Both the position numbers and the translations under genes were made by a program. This document shows, in pieces, positions 43,101 through 52,059 of a stretch of 55,592 bases of DNA. Origin of the DNA: Actinomortierella ambigua (Eukaryota > Mortierellomycota > Mortierellomycetes > Mortierellales > Mortierellaceae); assembly GCA_016098155.1 (NCBI GenBank), contig JAAAJB010000139.1, positions 7,632 to 63,223 on the forward strand, in the 5' to 3' direction. The number at the start of each line of letters is the position of its first letter. The stretch's first letter is position 1. Under the pieces are notes generated by a model. The model made no database searches. It had not been told where the DNA came from and saw nothing but the letters and a program-made list of their open reading frames with translations.

Positions 43101-44954
43101 TCCTTTCTGATTCCAGTCGTTGGTCAGCCATGAGCGATCTATCATCCAGCAAAATCGTGATGCATCACACCAGAAACAAAATTGGTGAGTCTCGTGTTAA
43201 ATTCAGGTGAGAAAAGTCCCTCCGCCTCCCCCCTTTATAATAATGTACCTGATGATGAAAAAGTCGACCTTATATTGTTTCAGAAGTGGGCCAACTTCTC
43301 CGGTACCGGATAAAAATCGTAGACATCGGTAAGCATTCAAGCGAATCTCCCGCACTGTACTGGCCAAGCAGAACCGAAAGCTACTCGAGGGTGGCATGGC
43401 GTAGGAGCAAGTTAAAGATGTCAGAATGAGAGGCGTTCATGTCCTTATAACCTCCTTTCTCTCTGCCCACTTCAAGACCACCCCAAGTTTACCATGACAC
43501 CAAATCTTGTATGGGGTATCCTGGATGCACGTTTGGGTTCTGCTTCAAAATCTTTACAAGACTGGTGAGATGTTCGATACGGGCCGAGGGTGAGTCCTGT
43601 ACATTCCTAAGTGAAGCCACCATATCGGCAATGGACGGGTGGATGCTCTTGCGGTCATCCTCATTGTCGGCAAAGTCACTGGTCGAGAAGGAATTGGAGT
43701 GGCTTCTTCCTGCGGTTGCTGGCAGGGCAGTATGGGAGTCCTTGAATGTTGGCTCCGGTACAAACCCGCCTACGCAAGGTTGAATCGCCGATGCGCAGCC
43801 GTCAAAGAAACGTCAATTAGCAACATATTCATCAAGCCTGTCAATTATGAACCAGGAAAATAAACAAACACGCCGAAATGGATCCTACCAAACGGTGGCG
43901 GATCAAAGGCGCATTGCTTATAGTAGTCCAAAATTGAGTTAATCTCGGCAATCCTGTTGATAGTCGCCTTCAGCACCCGCTCCACTTCCATCCTCAGCTT
44001 GGTGTTTTCGCCGTCCTTGCTACGATAGACCTGTAATCTCCGTGTTAGTCCTATTTGTAGGTCGCAAATTTGCTAAACAGTACGTTTTTTTTTCCTTCAT
44101 TGCCATGTCTGCCAATTGGCGAATCTCTCCTTGCCTCTAGCAGACTCTCGGCTGATTCCTGTAATGTATCCAGGAGAAAGAGTGAATATTGCGATTGAGT
44201 AAGTCGTTAACAAGACCACGTGAATCAGGTACCTCCAATGACACGGTGAAAGAGTTTAGCGCACCTTGTTCTTGGTCTCTGCCTGAAGCTGATGGTAGAG
44301 CTCGTCCATCTAAGTAGTGTGTTTGTTCATTTGTTGAGAACCCCCCACAAGACGCGATAATGAGGTGGTGAGTTATTTTTTGGATACTCTCAGATGTCAA
44401 TTGAGAGTCATCGTTGCCAACATGCAACAATTGGCTTCTTATGGTGCCTGCGCCAAAATCTATACCTTGGACTCCAGGTCATCCTCTTCCTAAATGCCAA
44501 AAACGATAAGGACAAAGAATAACAAAGGGTGTCGCAGATGATCAGCATGAGTATCGATGCTACTACCACCGCCATAACATCTTTTGGATCTCCACTGCGA
44601 TGTGAGCCCTGCAAGGGGTATCGTGCTTTTCTCACTCTCACGGTCCCCTGTTACCATGGCGACCAAAGCACGACCTCACGAAATAGGTCTCCTATATGCA
44701 CGGGGACTCTTGCTGCTTTTTCCCCCCTTAGAGCCACTTGCCTGATCTTGGTCCGGCTCATGGTCAAGGTTGTTGTCAGTGGTATCATCGGGATCCGAGT
44801 CTTGCATATCAGCATCGTCATCATCATCCAACAGGCCTCCTCCTGGCTCCGTATGGTCTCCTTGTGACGCCGTCCACGAAGCCGGGCCGTCCAACACGTG
44901 GTGGATACTAGGCGACACGTCCGAAGGCATCTCTGATGGTGGTGATGAGTCCAT
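37163..44954 (-). CDS. Rictor/Tsc11/Ste20-type TORC2 subunit
   Basis: Twenty-three exons: 44954-44742, 44489-44466, 44309-44265, 44158-44135, 44030-43889, 43769-43493, 43383-43249, 43138-42951, 42838-42672, 42573-42385, 42289-42208, 42121-41725, 41612-41333, 41238-41110, 41000-40885, 40777-40673, 40562-40415, 40291-40067, 39950-39648, 39555-39449, 39338-39194, 39082-38931, 38819-37163 (1749 aa). After an acidic coiled-coil start come Rictor helical repeats: 'IIRSLMADQRLESERIEALK', 'ALTDNLQDLSDALLQVFLYM', 'SLLLDIFYDIFRINTPKWLV', 'AGLMEALISLIENGG', 'FHHLHEMSYIESQMDDWF', 'LPHFYGELTRTEEGCHLL', 'KGTCFYVLGLLCKTEQG'. The last exon carries a 400-residue Asn/Ser/Pro-rich tail. Rictor is the defining scaffold of TORC2 (Akt/Ypk-type kinase and actin control). 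Phases close exactly over all 23 exons. Introns 1 and 4 appear to be GC-AG, so the first four exons are the least certain. Confidence 0.9.
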
Positions 44955-45470
44955 TGCTGTATCGCTCTCCCTCTTTCTCTGCCTAGGAAGGATGGAATGA
45001 ACAAGAGCGGGGTTCCTCTTGAGCTAAAGTGAATGGGCAAAAGGGTGAACTAAGCAGAGCTGCTCTCGCGAGGGCCTGTGGGCCTGGAAGCTGTGTGTTG
45101 AGAGGGAGTGAGGAGAGAGGGTGAAGACTTGATTGCTAGGCCGTCAGCAAGAGTGGAGGACGATGAGAGGATGGAGGGCTGTCAGGCAGCACACACGCGA
45201 TGCGAATAGAGGGGAGAAGGGCGAGATGATGTCAGGGAATGAAAGAGTAGAGTGGTGGGTTCGTTTGAGCGTGTGTGCCTTTCTGTCTTGGTCCCCAACG
45301 GAGAGGCACCCCTTCCCCCCTCCTCCTCCCCTTCACTCCCCCCTCTCAACTCTCTTTCTCCCTCGCTCACTGTCACAAAGCTTTTTTTTTCCTGTAGCGT
45401 GGCTTTTCTATTCCCCGTCAAGGCCTGCTCCCTATGCACATGCGCCTCACCCTTCCATCCACAATCATTC
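44955..45470. promoter_or_regulatory. Divergent promoter of Rictor and DALR-protein genes
   Basis: 516 bp between the two start codons. The Rictor side is mixed; from about 45290 to 45400 the plus strand is a CT/T-rich leader of the DALR gene. An upstream open frame continues to 45252 without ATG in a good context, so I place the start at 45471. Confidence 0.45.
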
Positions 45471-47707
45471 ATGCCTAACAGCACCATGCCTGATCGGCAT
45501 CGGCCTCTCACGGCCTTTGTCGATGCCATTGCTGCTCACCTCGCTTGCGTCCTCAACGGCTCCGCGGCCAGCATTATGCCTCTGGTGCGACTCAACACGC
45601 TGCACCGCAAACCCAACCAAGGCGCGTTTGTCGTACCTGTCAAAGCCCTAGCCCAATTGATCACAACCCCTGCATCATCATCATCAATATCCTCCCCCTC
45701 CTCAGCAACGGCAGCAACAAGCAAGGTCACCGTTCTGAACGCGAGCCAGATCCAGCAGTGTATCCAACTCGGATCTGGCGGTCGTGAAGACGAAGATGTC
45801 GCGGACGAATTGAAAAAGATGCGGCAGCTTTTTGTCTCTGCGAGGCATGTCAAGGACCTCCTTCATTTTGATCCTAACCCCGTGCAGATCCTGCAGCGCA
45901 CGATCCAGAGTGTCCAACAGGACTACTACAAGGCATCCCCCCTCTCTTCGCCTCCATCACCACTATCATCATCACTATCGTCAACACTATTACAATCAGT
46001 AGTGACATCAGTGCCACCACAGGTATCATCAGCATCGACATCAACAAACGCTAACGGCAAGCGAACCAATGCCTCTGGTAACACAATTGTTATCAACGGA
46101 GTCTCGCTCAAGCAGGACGAAGATCCGTACACAACGCTGAGGAGGATCGTCTTGACTACCGTGATGGCAAACATCCAGAGCTCACAACACCCAGGAGTCG
46201 TCAAAGTTTATCTCGAGAACGATGGTACAGTTGCTCCTTCCCCCTTTGTCTCTTTTTTTTTTTCCTGTACGCTTGTACACATCTTATCAAGCTTGAAATT
46301 GTCTGTGCGACTCGAAAAACAAAGATTTGATTTTTGCAAAAAAGATGAGAGCATCCATCACCTCGGACTCACACCTTTCCCACACACAACAACATCGGCA
46401 CCCGGTCTAACTGCCTCATTTTTTTTTCTTTTGTCTTTTTCTGTACTACTCCAAAAAAAAAATAGTCTCAGGCATGGACAAGAATCTAGCGAGGTTCACT
46501 CGAGGACTGGACATTGAGAAAGCAGAACTTTCGGAGAAGAACGCCTCACTGACTCCGCATCTAGCGATGCTCCGTCAACAATTCACCACCACCAAATCAC
46601 TTCAAGTGATCCAAAAGGAGGACAAATCGTGGCATGTCGATCTATCGGGCGCAGGACTCAACTCTGTCAAGATTTACGAGGCGAATGGAGACTCAAAAGC
46701 TCCCTCTAGCGCCATGGAGGGCTCTTCGGCATTGGCCACACAAGCACTGGCCATGCTTCTCTCGCACTTTGAAGATCCGTCTTCATGTGAAAAGTATTTT
46801 TGGGTGGTGAGTGAGGGTCGTCAGATGCTCGCCTCCCAAGTGCTCCATATCGCGGAAAAGCTGCTATCCGAGGACGAGCGTCGCGATCCATGGACAAAGA
46901 AGGTCCAGGTGGTCACTTTTGGTCTAGCCTCCGGCCCGGATGTCTGGAAGAACGATAACAGCAGCACCTTGCCGAGCGGTGTCGCGGGCATCGTCACCTC
47001 GACTTTAAACCGGACACGGCGGGTGGTCCAGGAAAAAAAGGAGGAAAAGCTTGGCGAGTCCCTGGACGACGACGAGGACGAGGAGGGCAGCGGCATACAG
47101 GATGAGGAATCGCTGGAAACTTTGGTCGTAGCTTTGACCTATTCGGCTGTCGTTCTCTCCTGTCTCAGCAACAAGCGCTCTAAACGACTCTCGCTTGATA
47201 TTGACAGCACTGTTACACAGCGCGGCAATACCGGCGTATTTCTCCAATATGTATATGCCAGGTTATGTGGGTAAGATGACCAAGACGAAAAGAAAGACGA
47301 GCTTTCCACGACGTTGTGACTACCCACATCAATATCAGTTCGCTCAAAAATACCCCCATTTGTATTTTTGTCATTGATTTAGCATCGAGCGGAAAGCCAA
47401 TATCCCTCTAGATTTCAATGCCGACGTGCGGCTGCTTCAGCAGCACCCCGAGGGAGTGAATCTCGCGCTGGCAATGGCCGAGTGGCCGGAAATGTTGACA
47501 AAGGTCGAACAAGCGCAGGACCCGTATCTGCTGTGCAGCTACCTGTTTGCCCTGGCGAGCGAGGTAGGTCAGGCGAACCGCGTGCTGCGCGTCAAGGGCA
47601 TGGACCCAGCCTTGGCCAAGGCGCGATGGCTGCTCTTCTGGGCAGCCAAGTACCGTCTTGGACAGGGGCTGCGCCTTTGTGGGCTTGATCTTGTCGAAAG
47701 AATGTGA
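45471..47707 (+). CDS. ArgRS-derived DALR-domain protein, DALRD3-like
   Basis: Exons 45471-46224, 46466-47270, 47383-47707 (627 aa, about the length of an arginyl-tRNA synthetase). The C-terminal 130 residues match the ArgRS anticodon-binding DALR domain: 'NTGVFLQYVYARLCGIERKA', 'LALAMAEWPEMLTKVEQAQD', 'NRVLRVKGMDPALAKARW' and the terminal 'GLRLCGLDLVERM'. The N-terminal 490 residues show neither a HIGH nor a KMSKS motif and contain Ser-rich inserts, so aminoacylation is not expected. In animals DALRD3 is such an ArgRS relative, which recognises tRNA-Arg and partners METTL2 for m3C32 formation; I infer a similar tRNA-adaptor role. An alternative ATG is at 45486. A highly diverged organellar ArgRS is the competing view. 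Confidence 0.65.
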
Positions 47708-47737
47708 AATTCTGAACTTTGAATCAAAAAACACGAA

Positions 47738-47743
47738 AATAAA
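47738..47743 (+). terminator. Candidate polyadenylation signal of the DALR gene
   Basis: AATAAA lies about 30 nt after the stop codon, in an A-rich stretch ahead of the convergent DUF4203-type gene. Confidence 0.4.
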
Positions 47744-47919
47744 TCGAGAAAAAAACGTAAACGCAAGCAGCCCATGTTAAGAGAGCCGGATACAGGCAAT
47801 GAAGTTGTTCGCTTTTATATACTAGGGCTAAGACGGAATTACAGTAGATGCAGGTTATGGTAGAAGTTGGATGGGGTAGGGGTGGGGAGTGTCATTGGAA
47901 AAAGAAGCGCGACCACTTT

Positions 47920-48918
47920 TTAATAGGCGGGCTGTGGACGGCGACGGAACCATGAGCGCCAGCCACCCATGCGAGAAGGCTTCTCGGTGTAGATAACGTT
48001 AGGGTCAGCGCTGGCACCTGCGGGGGGCGCATGGGCAGCGGGAGCCGGACGGAAGGTGCGACGGCCGAAAGCGCGCCACTGCACGACGATGCCGAGGATG
48101 GTCAACAAGAGGAATCCGCCAAGCAAGAGATATTGGGCGATAGACTTGTCCTCAAAGTGGGACTCGAACGTGTTTCTGCCGTTAATGAAAGACTCGGCCT
48201 CACTAGTGTAACCGGTCTGGGCGAACAGGTCGATGCCGATTGTGATTGAGAACGCGCCCAGGATAGCCGAACCAATGATGACGACCTCCTTTTCGCGGAA
48301 GCAGCCCAACAGGAACCCCACAACGGCCAGACAACCAAGAAGAATACCACGTCCCGTCGAGGTGGTGAGCAGGCCGCCGCTCTTCCACGAGAGCAACCAC
48401 AGGCCAAAGCTATACAGGGCAAGGGCGCCGAGAACGGCAACACCGAGTCGTGAGCAGCATACAAAGAGGAGACCACCGACAATACCGACGGCAATGGAAA
48501 TGACAAGCAGCAGGGTTTGCGATGTCACGCCGCCATTAGCCATGCCGATATAGGACAGATTGGCGAAGAGATACCAGCCGATCAGGAACATTGTGACGTG
48601 GAAGAGACGGTAGCCGAAGAAGCAAAGAAGGATGCCCGCGACAATGAGAAGAGCGCCAGCAATACCGGCCTGGACACTGAGGTTATAGGGTCCATCGCGA
48701 GCAGGGCCAAGAATTCTGTCACCAAGCTCATCATCATTGTCGTCGCCCTTGGCCTTGGATACCGGTGCAGCCGAGGCCATCATCGAGATGAGTGTGGAGA
48801 GAATTAACATAATGTAGACAGGTACACATCGCAGGAGAGAAGAGGGTGGTTGCCACCTCCTGAGTGTGTTTTGGCGGGATACCATGGCGTTTCGGGTAGA
48901 GCGTGCTGTGGGTGACAT
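47920..48918 (-). CDS. Multi-pass membrane protein of the DUF4203/TMEM198 type
   Basis: A single exon of 332 aa starting 'MSPTARSTRNAMVSRQ'. A hydrophobic segment ending 'SMMASAAPVSK' looks like a cleavable signal peptide or first anchor. Seven hydrophobic helices follow, rich in Gly and small residues ('GALLIVAGILLCFFGYRLF', 'TMFLIGWYLFANLSYIG', 'LLVISIAVGIVGGLLFVCCS', 'GILLGCLAVVGFLLGCF', 'IIGSAILGAFSITIGIDLF', 'LLLGGFLLLTILGIVVQW'). The tail is basic ('GGWRSWFRRRPQPAY'). This is the layout of DUF4203/TMEM198-like proteins of fungi and animals, whose biochemical role is not established. The frame extends upstream to 49071, but that part is low-complexity Phe/Ser and reads like leader, so I start at 48918. 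No introns. Confidence 0.75.
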   Translation of the reverse strand: MSPTARSTRNAMVSRQNTLRRWQPPSSLLRCVPVYIMLILSTLISMMASAAPVSKAKGDDNDDELGDRILGPARDGPYNLSVQAGIAGALLIVAGILLCFFGYRLFHVTMFLIGWYLFANLSYIGMANGGVTSQTLLLVISIAVGIVGGLLFVCCSRLGVAVLGALALYSFGLWLLSWKSGGLLTTSTGRGILLGCLAVVGFLLGCFREKEVVIIGSAILGAFSITIGIDLFAQTGYTSEAESFINGRNTFESHFEDKSIAQYLLLGGFLLLTILGIVVQWRAFGRRTFRPAPAAHAPPAGASADPNVIYTEKPSRMGGWRSWFRRRPQPAY

Positions 48919-49700
48919 TGAAGAGTGAATGAATGTAGTTTGAGAGAGCGGAAAGGAACAGGAAAAGAAACAAAAAAAAAAAGAGAAAGAGAAAAGAAGG
49001 GAGGCTTGACAAACAGTTACAGAGTCGGGACAACGCCGCATTTTATATCTGTTGAATGCAGTAGGACCCAACGCGACTCAAGACGAGTGATGTAATCCAA
49101 AGGAAACGAAAAAAAGGCTCTTTTGGACTTTCTATTTTTTTCCCTTTGAGATGTTTGTGTACACCCAGACTCCATCTTCATGCCCCTACTCCAGAGGTCA
49201 GCAGGGGGAGCATGATTTCATGGGTTTTGGTCTGTGCGGGTCACTGTCCGTCCCCTCTCGTTTGTTGTCGCCCTCATGCATACCTCTGAGACTCGTGCCT
49301 GTACAGCCCACTCCCCTAGCTTCGACCCCCCCCCCTCTCCTTCGAGGAGCGTAGTTGGGAGAGGGAGGGTTCTGGACAACTGGAGATTTTGTCGTTTTTT
49401 TTTTCTTTCCAGCTGCAGAGGGGAACTCGAGCAAGAAGTATGTACTCCAAGAGACCCAAAAGTTTCTTCGGAACAAAGTTCTTGGGCAATACAGGGCTGT
49501 GTTACCCAGTCTACACGAGGTAAAAAAAATGACCTCATGATTGCCAACGATCGCTTGGCCCCCTCCCTGCCGAGAATAGATACCCACACCCTTCTTTTGC
49601 AAAAACAACAACGGATCAATACACAAAAACATCACAGTACATTGGACAATATTTAAATCAACAACGAAGGAATGGGCAGTCTAAGTAGGAGGGTATCTCG
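48919..49700. other. Spacer between DUF4203-type and Cmc1 genes
   Basis: No conserved frame on either strand. It contains the leader of the DUF4203-type gene (A/G-rich on the plus strand at 48950-49010), a C run at 49327-49334 and a T run at 49396-49404. Confidence 0.45.
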
Positions 49701-50383
49701 TCAGTGCACAAAGGCAGCACCACCACCTCGGTTCTTCTTGGCGGCCTCCTCGCGTTCCTTAGCCTCTCTCTGCAACTTTGCGTGGTCGACCTTGCCATCC
49801 GCCAGATCCTTGAGGTACTTGATCTTCAGCTGGTCCAAGTGCTCCTGCGTCGTTCTATGGTAGAATTTAGCATTGTACAATACGATAGGTTTAGCGATCT
49901 CTCCTTTGTTGTTGCTGCTGCTGTTGTTGTTGTTTCTAGGTGAGGCGCAAACCCCAAGGCGAGAATGTAAAAACAAGGGGGAGCAAGACGAAGAGGGCAG
50001 TAGATTTTTTTTTCCTTTCTTCAGAAGTCGTACAATGCCATCAAACAGTCGTTCATAGCCTTATGCTGTTTGCGACACGCCCACAAAACATTGACCAGCT
50101 TGCCATGTGTGCACTCGACGAATTCTAAATAGAAGGGTGGGATTTAAAGGAGAACGTTTTGTTCCAATAGTGAGTATCTACGGTGCTCTTTTGGCAGCAT
50201 GGAAGACTTTTCTTAAATGCGATTCCTCTCTCCAGGTGATCAGTAATGAAGAGACACAAAAGTAACTGGTTCCACCCTTTTCAAATGGCAATTACCCTTG
50301 ACAATGGGATCACACTCTTTCAGGGCATTGGCCTTCATGGCCTTGAAGAGGACCTCTTCTTCTGCTCGTGTCAAGACATGCAT
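49701..50383 (-). CDS. CMC1: Cmc1-like twin CX9C cytochrome oxidase assembly protein
   Basis: Exons 50383-50296, 50124-50034 and 49854-49701 give 110 aa, the usual Cmc1 size. After 'MHVLTRAEEEVLFKAM' the splice of exons 1 and 2 builds the first CX9C ('CDPIVKEFVEC'); the second is 'CRKQHKAMNDC'. Together they form the disulfide-linked helical hairpin imported through Mia40 into the intermembrane space. The tail 'TTQEHLDQLKIKYLKDLADG' corresponds to the 'E-Y-L' segment of Cmc1. Cmc1 stabilises newly made Cox1 in the COX14-COA3 complex. Cmc2 or another twin CX9C protein is possible, but length and tail favour Cmc1. Intron 2 (49855-50033) holds a GTT/GCT repeat. Confidence 0.82.
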
Positions 50384-50989
50384 TCTTCAGGAGGGTTAAT
50401 GATGCGCAGGAAGGAATGAAACTCGACTCGACCCGACTACTCCGGCGAAGTGCGAAGTCCCAGTTCCCTTACCTGGAAAGTGGCGACTCAAAGGCCTCAT
50501 TCGGTCACATGACTGAAATTGACCCAGCGCCTCCGCTGTGTTTCTGCTTGTCTCCAACGACTGGCAGCTGGCGCCTGAGGCATCAGCTCCTGTTTCGTGC
50601 TATCGCCGTTGTCCTCTGCACCATCCTCATCGCGATCCTTCTTGCGACTTCGTTTCCATGAAACTTTGCCATGTTAGTCAACATGCTGTAGATAGTCTGG
50701 GCGCTACCTCTTCTCCAAGTGACCACGTATCACATTGCAAAAACTTTGTCCTGACATCAAATCGCGATTCACATATAAACTTCTGATAGGCGCCGCAATA
50801 AAATCGACAGAAAGCTTTCAGCACGGGCGACAAAGCCTGTAAGGCGGTGAAATTTCTTGGAAAATTGATACTCATTGACGTTGCACTGCTTTCACCTCTC
50901 AGAATGAACAAATGAAGAGCCGGACCCACCTGTTGTACAGTAACGATTGACCTGTGCGCCATTGTCAGATATTGGGGGGGGGGGAGAGA
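50384..50989. other. Region with weak coding remnants
   Basis: There is no intact gene. On the minus strand, 50678-50962 reads 'FPRNFTALQALSPVLKAFCR' and 50506-50670 reads as a charged stretch ('SRKKDRDEDGAEDNGD'), both protein-like but closed by stops and without convincing splice sites. A run of G at 50975-50984 borders the next broken gene. These may be debris of the same mobile sequence as the following feature. Confidence 0.4.
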
Positions 50990-52030
50990 TTAGAAGCAGA
51001 TGAAGAGTATGACACGAAATTCGTAGAGGAGATCATCGATCTTGCTACCAGCCGGCTTCAAGGGGAGCTCGAGGAAGCAGCAAAGAGTGACTTTTTTCGG
51101 CATCCAGCAAAATCAGCCTGTCGCAAGTAGCTCAAGGCCTTTTCATTGAATCATGTACGGCACGCGCTTATGCAATTGGCTCCAAATCTTACGCAGCTTC
51201 TACGTGGCTTGATTCCTGTCGGGCAAGGTTCGGTATCCAGCTAGCGTCCACGCGAAAGCCCTGAGATCAAAATGCTGCCACTCTTGGGGTCTGACAGCAG
51301 TTCGGAATCAGGCGATGATTCGGCATCAGATATGGACCCTGTTTTTAATATTTCTCCAGATGCTGAGTCACAATGTGCAGACGACAGCGAGTTGGAGGAC
51401 AAACACGACGTAAGAGAAGATAAGATGACGAGTTGTAATGATGGCCTATCATTAGCTTTCATCTGGACGCACATCGTGTTTGTCCTGCCACTCGTTGCCG
51501 ACCGCACATTGTGACTCAGCGTCTGGAGAAATATTAAAAACAGGGTCCATATCTGATGCCGAATCATCGCCTGATTCCGAACTGCTGTCAGACCCCAAGA
51601 GTGGCAGCATTTTGATCTCAGGGCTTTCGCGTGGACGCTAGCTGGATACCGAACCTTGCCCGACAGGAATCAAGCCACGTAGAAGCTGCGTAAGATTTGG
51701 AGCCAATTGCATAAGCGCGTGCCGTACATGATTCAATGAAAAGGCCTTGAGCTACTTGCGAGCGTCTTTGGGGATCATCTGCGGGGCCTTCCGACTCCGA
51801 AATGCCTACTTCAACTTTTGTCCAGGCTGGGCCTGTGCGTGTCATACACATCCATGACTCAGGTCTTGAAGGCACTGGTGGGAGATACCCTAAGACTGGT
51901 CCGGAGAGCAGCGAAAGCAAGCAGCTCATATTCCTGTACGACAACTTTCACCGTGCGTGTACCCACCGCCACCAACGCAAAGACAACCAAGACTTTTATC
52001 AGAATGCAACCAACCACAGTAATAATAATA
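50990..52030 (+). pseudogene. Broken DUF6589-like gene
   Basis: One frame (that of 50990) carries protein-like sequence through 51410 with two in-frame TAG stops, at 51128 and 51242. Segments include 'EYDTKFVEEIIDLATSRLQG', 'NHVRHALMQLAPNLTQLLRG' and 'DSSSESGDDSASDMDPVF'. After an inverted duplication, the same frame resumes at about 51818 with 'SRLGLCVSYTSMTQVLKALV'. Near 51910 it must shift frame to reach 'LIFLYDNFH' and 'HQRKDNQDFYQNAT'. The 'LGLCVSY' and later 'YDN-x-x..HQR.DN' landmarks recall fungal DUF6589 proteins, which are common in repetitive, mobile-element-rich DNA; this match is from memory. The 3' end is missing. Two stops, one frameshift and an inversion make it a pseudogene. 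Confidence 0.6.
51121..51761. repeat. Inverted repeat, two 290-bp arms with 61-bp spacer
   Basis: Left arm 51121-51410 and right arm 51472-51761 are reverse complements. The outer roughly 240 bp look identical by eye; the innermost 40-50 bp differ at about ten positions (for example left GTGCAGACGAC against right GTGCGGTCGGC). Arm ends are sharp: base 51120 and base 51762 no longer pair. The repeat sits inside the DUF6589-like pseudogene and duplicates part of its coding sequence in reverse. Confidence 0.9.
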
Positions 52031-52059
52031 AAATGAATTCAAACTTTATGTTTTCATCC

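Noticed and set aside
48919..49071. N-terminal extension of the DUF4203-type protein
   Set aside because: The added residues are a Phe/Ser run and displace the signal-peptide-like segment; the ATG at 48918 is preferred.
51272..51514. 80-codon acidic frame as a separate gene
   Set aside because: It is part of the broken DUF6589-like frame, and its end runs into the spacer and the reverse arm of the inverted repeat.
51618..51944. Minus-strand frame across the right arm
   Set aside because: It joins the reverse arm with unrelated sequence and appears only because of the inversion.
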